From positions 1-7,253 of the forward strand of contig CAZMRK010000600.1 of NCBI GenBank assembly GCA_964568355.1: 7,253 bases of DNA, read 5' to 3'. Source of the DNA: JAJPJX01 sp964568355 (lineage in GTDB: Bacteria; Acidobacteriota; Terriglobia; Bryobacterales; Bryobacteraceae). The position numbers and the translations under genes were made by a program. Positions 5,632 through 7,253 of this stretch are shown one piece after another (within the stretch, counting starts at the first letter, position 1; each line of letters opens with the position of its first letter). The notes under the pieces are model-generated. The model saw nothing but the letters and a program-made list of their open reading frames with translations, was not told where the DNA came from and did not search any database.

Positions 5632-6666
5632 ATGCAAACGGAAGGACTGAGCACACGATCGGAAGAGATACTCCACACCATCGTTCGGGAGTATATCGAG
5701 ACTGGAGAGCCGGTGGGATCGCGCACCATCTCCAGGCGCCGCAGCAACCGTCTCAGTCCGGCTTCCATCCGCAACGTGATGGCGGATCTGGCGGAGGAGG
5801 GGTATCTTTCGCAGCCGCACACCTCCGCGGGCCGCATCCCGACCGATAAAGCCTTTCGTAACTATGTGAAATCCGTCTCCGCTTCGCGCCTGCCCTCAAA
5901 CGATTTCAGGCGGCTGCTCGCGCAGTTGAGCGAAGTCAACTCGCTCGAAGAGCATGTGGAGCGTGTTTCCCACCTGCTTACGGAGATGACCCGCAACGTG
6001 GGCATTGCCGCCGCCATGCCCGCTACCGGCCAGGAGCTCGATCAAATTGAGCTGGTTCCGCTGGCCGATCAGCGCGTGCTCATGATTCTGGTTACGCGCG
6101 ATCAGATGGTCCGCAATCGGGTGGTGGTCCTCGAAGAACCGATATCCCAGGACGAGCTTGTCAACATCCGCAACTATGTCAATCGCAATTTCAGCGGCTG
6201 GCAGCTCGGCGATGCGCGGCGAGAGCTTTTGCGCCGTGTCGCCGAAGAGCGCGCCCTGTTCGGCGCCGTCCTGCGCAAGTTGAATGTGCTCTATCAAAAG
6301 GGTTTGCTGGATACGGATGCAGCTCCGGAAGTACACATGGAAGGCGCTTCCAACCTGCTGGGCCTGGATCTGCATCTCACTCGCGAGCGTCTGCGGGAAC
6401 TGCTGCGCGCTCTGGAGGAGAAGCAGCGGGTGATCGAGCTGCTGGACCGGTTCCTCGAGTTCCCCGCCAGCGGGCTGGCAGTGCAGGTCGGCCTGGGGGA
6501 AGCCCATCCGGCCATGAAAGACCTCTCGCTCATCGGCATTGCGTTTCAAATGCCTTCGGGGCTCACTACGAAGATCGCCGTACTCGGTCCGATGCGCATG
6601 AACTATGAGCGCGTGATGTGTGCCGTTTTGAGCCTGGGCCGCACGCTGGAGAGCGCGCGCTTTTGA
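5632..6666 (+). CDS. hrcA: Heat-inducible transcription repressor HrcA
   Basis: The 344-residue length is normal for HrcA. Residues about 5-75 form the winged-helix DNA-binding domain, with EYIETGEPVGSRTIS, LSPASIRNVMADLAEEGYL (41-59) and the hallmark QPHTSAGRIPTDK (61-73). The central and C-terminal part is the GAF-like and dimerisation region, with VHMEGASNLL (234-243), the segment around LGEAHPAMKDLSLIGIAF (288-305) and VLGPMRMNYERVMCAV (317-332). HrcA represses class I heat-shock operons by binding CIRCE, and its folding depends on GroEL. The ATG at 5632 is preceded by a weak GGGG at 5624-5627 and gives the expected N-terminus. It is followed directly by grpE, the usual order of a hrcA-grpE-dnaK operon. 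The absence of a visible CIRCE upstream suggests its targets lie elsewhere, for example at groESL. No key residue is missing. Confidence 0.97.
   Translation: MQTEGLSTRSEEILHTIVREYIETGEPVGSRTISRRRSNRLSPASIRNVMADLAEEGYLSQPHTSAGRIPTDKAFRNYVKSVSASRLPSNDFRRLLAQLSEVNSLEEHVERVSHLLTEMTRNVGIAAAMPATGQELDQIELVPLADQRVLMILVTRDQMVRNRVVVLEEPISQDELVNIRNYVNRNFSGWQLGDARRELLRRVAEERALFGAVLRKLNVLYQKGLLDTDAAPEVHMEGASNLLGLDLHLTRERLRELLRALEEKQRVIELLDRFLEFPASGLAVQVGLGEAHPAMKDLSLIGIAFQMPSGLTTKIAVLGPMRMNYERVMCAVLSLGRTLESARF
6648..6653 (+). promoter_or_regulatory. Ribosome binding site favouring the TTG start of grpE
   Basis: GGAGAG inside the end of hrcA lies nine bases before the TTG at 6663. Neither other in-frame candidate, GTG 6618 or GTG 6714, has as good a signal. 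Confidence 0.45.
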
Positions 6667-7253
6667 GATTTCGCCTTTTTCCCAAAAAGAAAGCATCTGG
6701 TAATCTGGAATTAGTGGAGAACGAAAACCTGCAACAATCGAGCGAGCCTGAAGTGTCTTCGGAGGAAACGGCGCCCGAGTCCGGCAATGTCCGGCTGGCC
6801 GCTTTGACCGCCGAGCGGGACCAGTTGGCTGCCGAGAAGGCGGATCTCTACGACCGCCTGCTGCGCCGGCAAGCCGAATTTGAGAATTTCCGCCGCCGCG
6901 CGGAGCGGGAAAGATCCGATTATCTGCAGTTTGCGTCGATGGAACTGGTGGGCAATCTGCTCCCGGTCCTGGATGACTTCGAGCGCGCCCTGAAGGTGGA
7001 GTCCACCGACCGGGAGTACGTCAAGGGGATCGAGCTGATCTACCAGCGCTTTTACGATTCCTTGAAAAAGACCGGCCTGGAGCCGATCGAGGCGGCGGGC
7101 AAGCCCTTCGACCCGAACTTTCACCAGGCAGTGGAGCGCGTCCACACCGACGAGGTGGAGGATCAAACGGTCCTCGCCGAGTTCCAGAGAGGCTATAATT
7201 TCAAAGGTAAGCTGTTGCGGCCCGCCATGGTGAAGGTAGCAGTCAAGCCCTGA
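6663..7253 (+). CDS. grpE: Nucleotide exchange factor GrpE
   Basis: GrpE releases ADP from DnaK and so drives the DnaK-DnaJ folding cycle in the cytoplasm. From the TTG at 6663 the product has 196 residues, close to the usual 180-200. Residues 1-45 are low-complexity and acidic, about 46-95 a long helix or coiled coil (LTAERDQLAAEKADLYDRLL, then AEFENFRRRAERER), then the four-helix part with LLPVLDDFERAL (99-110), and a C-terminal beta domain. The family signature is complete: FDPNFHQAVERV (149-160), then GYNFKGKLLRPAMVKV (177-192). The start is uncertain. TTG 6663 overlaps the hrcA stop as TTGA and has a GGAGAG site. GTG 6618 would overlap hrcA by 49 bases and add 15 residues. GTG 6714 would give 179 residues with a poor ribosome binding site. 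All keep the folded domain. The stop codon ends the window; dnaK or dnaJ probably follows. Confidence 0.96.
   Translation: MRFRLFPKKKASGNLELVENENLQQSSEPEVSSEETAPESGNVRLAALTAERDQLAAEKADLYDRLLRRQAEFENFRRRAERERSDYLQFASMELVGNLLPVLDDFERALKVESTDREYVKGIELIYQRFYDSLKKTGLEPIEAAGKPFDPNFHQAVERVHTDEVEDQTVLAEFQRGYNFKGKLLRPAMVKVAVKP

Noticed and set aside
5589..5849. GTG-started frame of 86 codons overlapping the hrcA start in another frame
   Set aside because: Its GTG falls at the predicted transcription start and most of its length lies inside the HrcA winged-helix coding region; no motif or ribosome binding site.
5896..6696. Open frame of 266 codons on the minus strand across hrcA
   Set aside because: Opposes HrcA, whose family motifs are complete along its whole length; the antisense translation has no motif.
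1..7253. Search for tRNA/rRNA genes, CRISPR arrays, insertion sequences and attachment sites
   Set aside because: No cloverleaf-like segments, regularly spaced repeats, transposase motifs or terminal inverted repeats were seen; nearly all the DNA is accounted for by seven genes and short spacers.

Overview
The window looks like chromosomal DNA from an Acidobacteriota member, most likely of the Solibacter/Bryobacterales kind. This rests on gene content, not on a database search. The clearest sign is an 834-residue duplicated FtsX/MacB-type permease with no ATPase beside it, the architecture known as ADOP (acidobacterial duplicated orphan permease). High G+C, a soluble zinc-binding anti-sigma-like protein and an FHA-GAF-PP2C phosphatase fit the same assignment.

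Layout. Positions 1-1472 (minus strand) hold the first 490 codons of an FHA-GAF-SpoIIE phosphatase whose C-terminus runs off the left edge. A 157-bp divergent spacer separates it from a plus-strand pair: a soluble ZAS/zf-HC2-like protein (1630-2097) and a small secreted proline-rich protein (2122-2484), spaced like an operon. After 42 bp comes the ADOP permease (2527-5031), which appears to have a -10 box almost on top of its start codon and no Shine-Dalgarno sequence. It converges, with a 9-bp gap, on a minus-strand four-helix membrane protein of unknown function (5041-5460). A second divergent spacer (5461-5631) carries a good sigma-70-type promoter for the heat-shock regulator gene hrcA (5632-6666). 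Its stop codon overlaps the probable TTG start of grpE (6663-7253), whose stop codon is the last base triplet of the window.

How the genes relate. hrcA-grpE is the classical start of a class I heat-shock operon; dnaK and/or dnaJ would be expected just beyond the right edge. No CIRCE operator is visible upstream of hrcA, so HrcA control of its own operon is not supported here. The left half is a signalling cluster by inference only: a partner-switching type phosphatase divergent from an anti-sigma-like protein. No sigma factor, STAS protein or kinase is present in the window to confirm a pathway.

No RNA genes, insertion sequences, CRISPR arrays or large repeats were found. Nothing amounts to a clearly new system. 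The least understood parts are the ZAS-like protein with a second Cys/His cluster, the Cys-bracketed proline-rich secreted protein after it, and the four-helix membrane protein beside hrcA.
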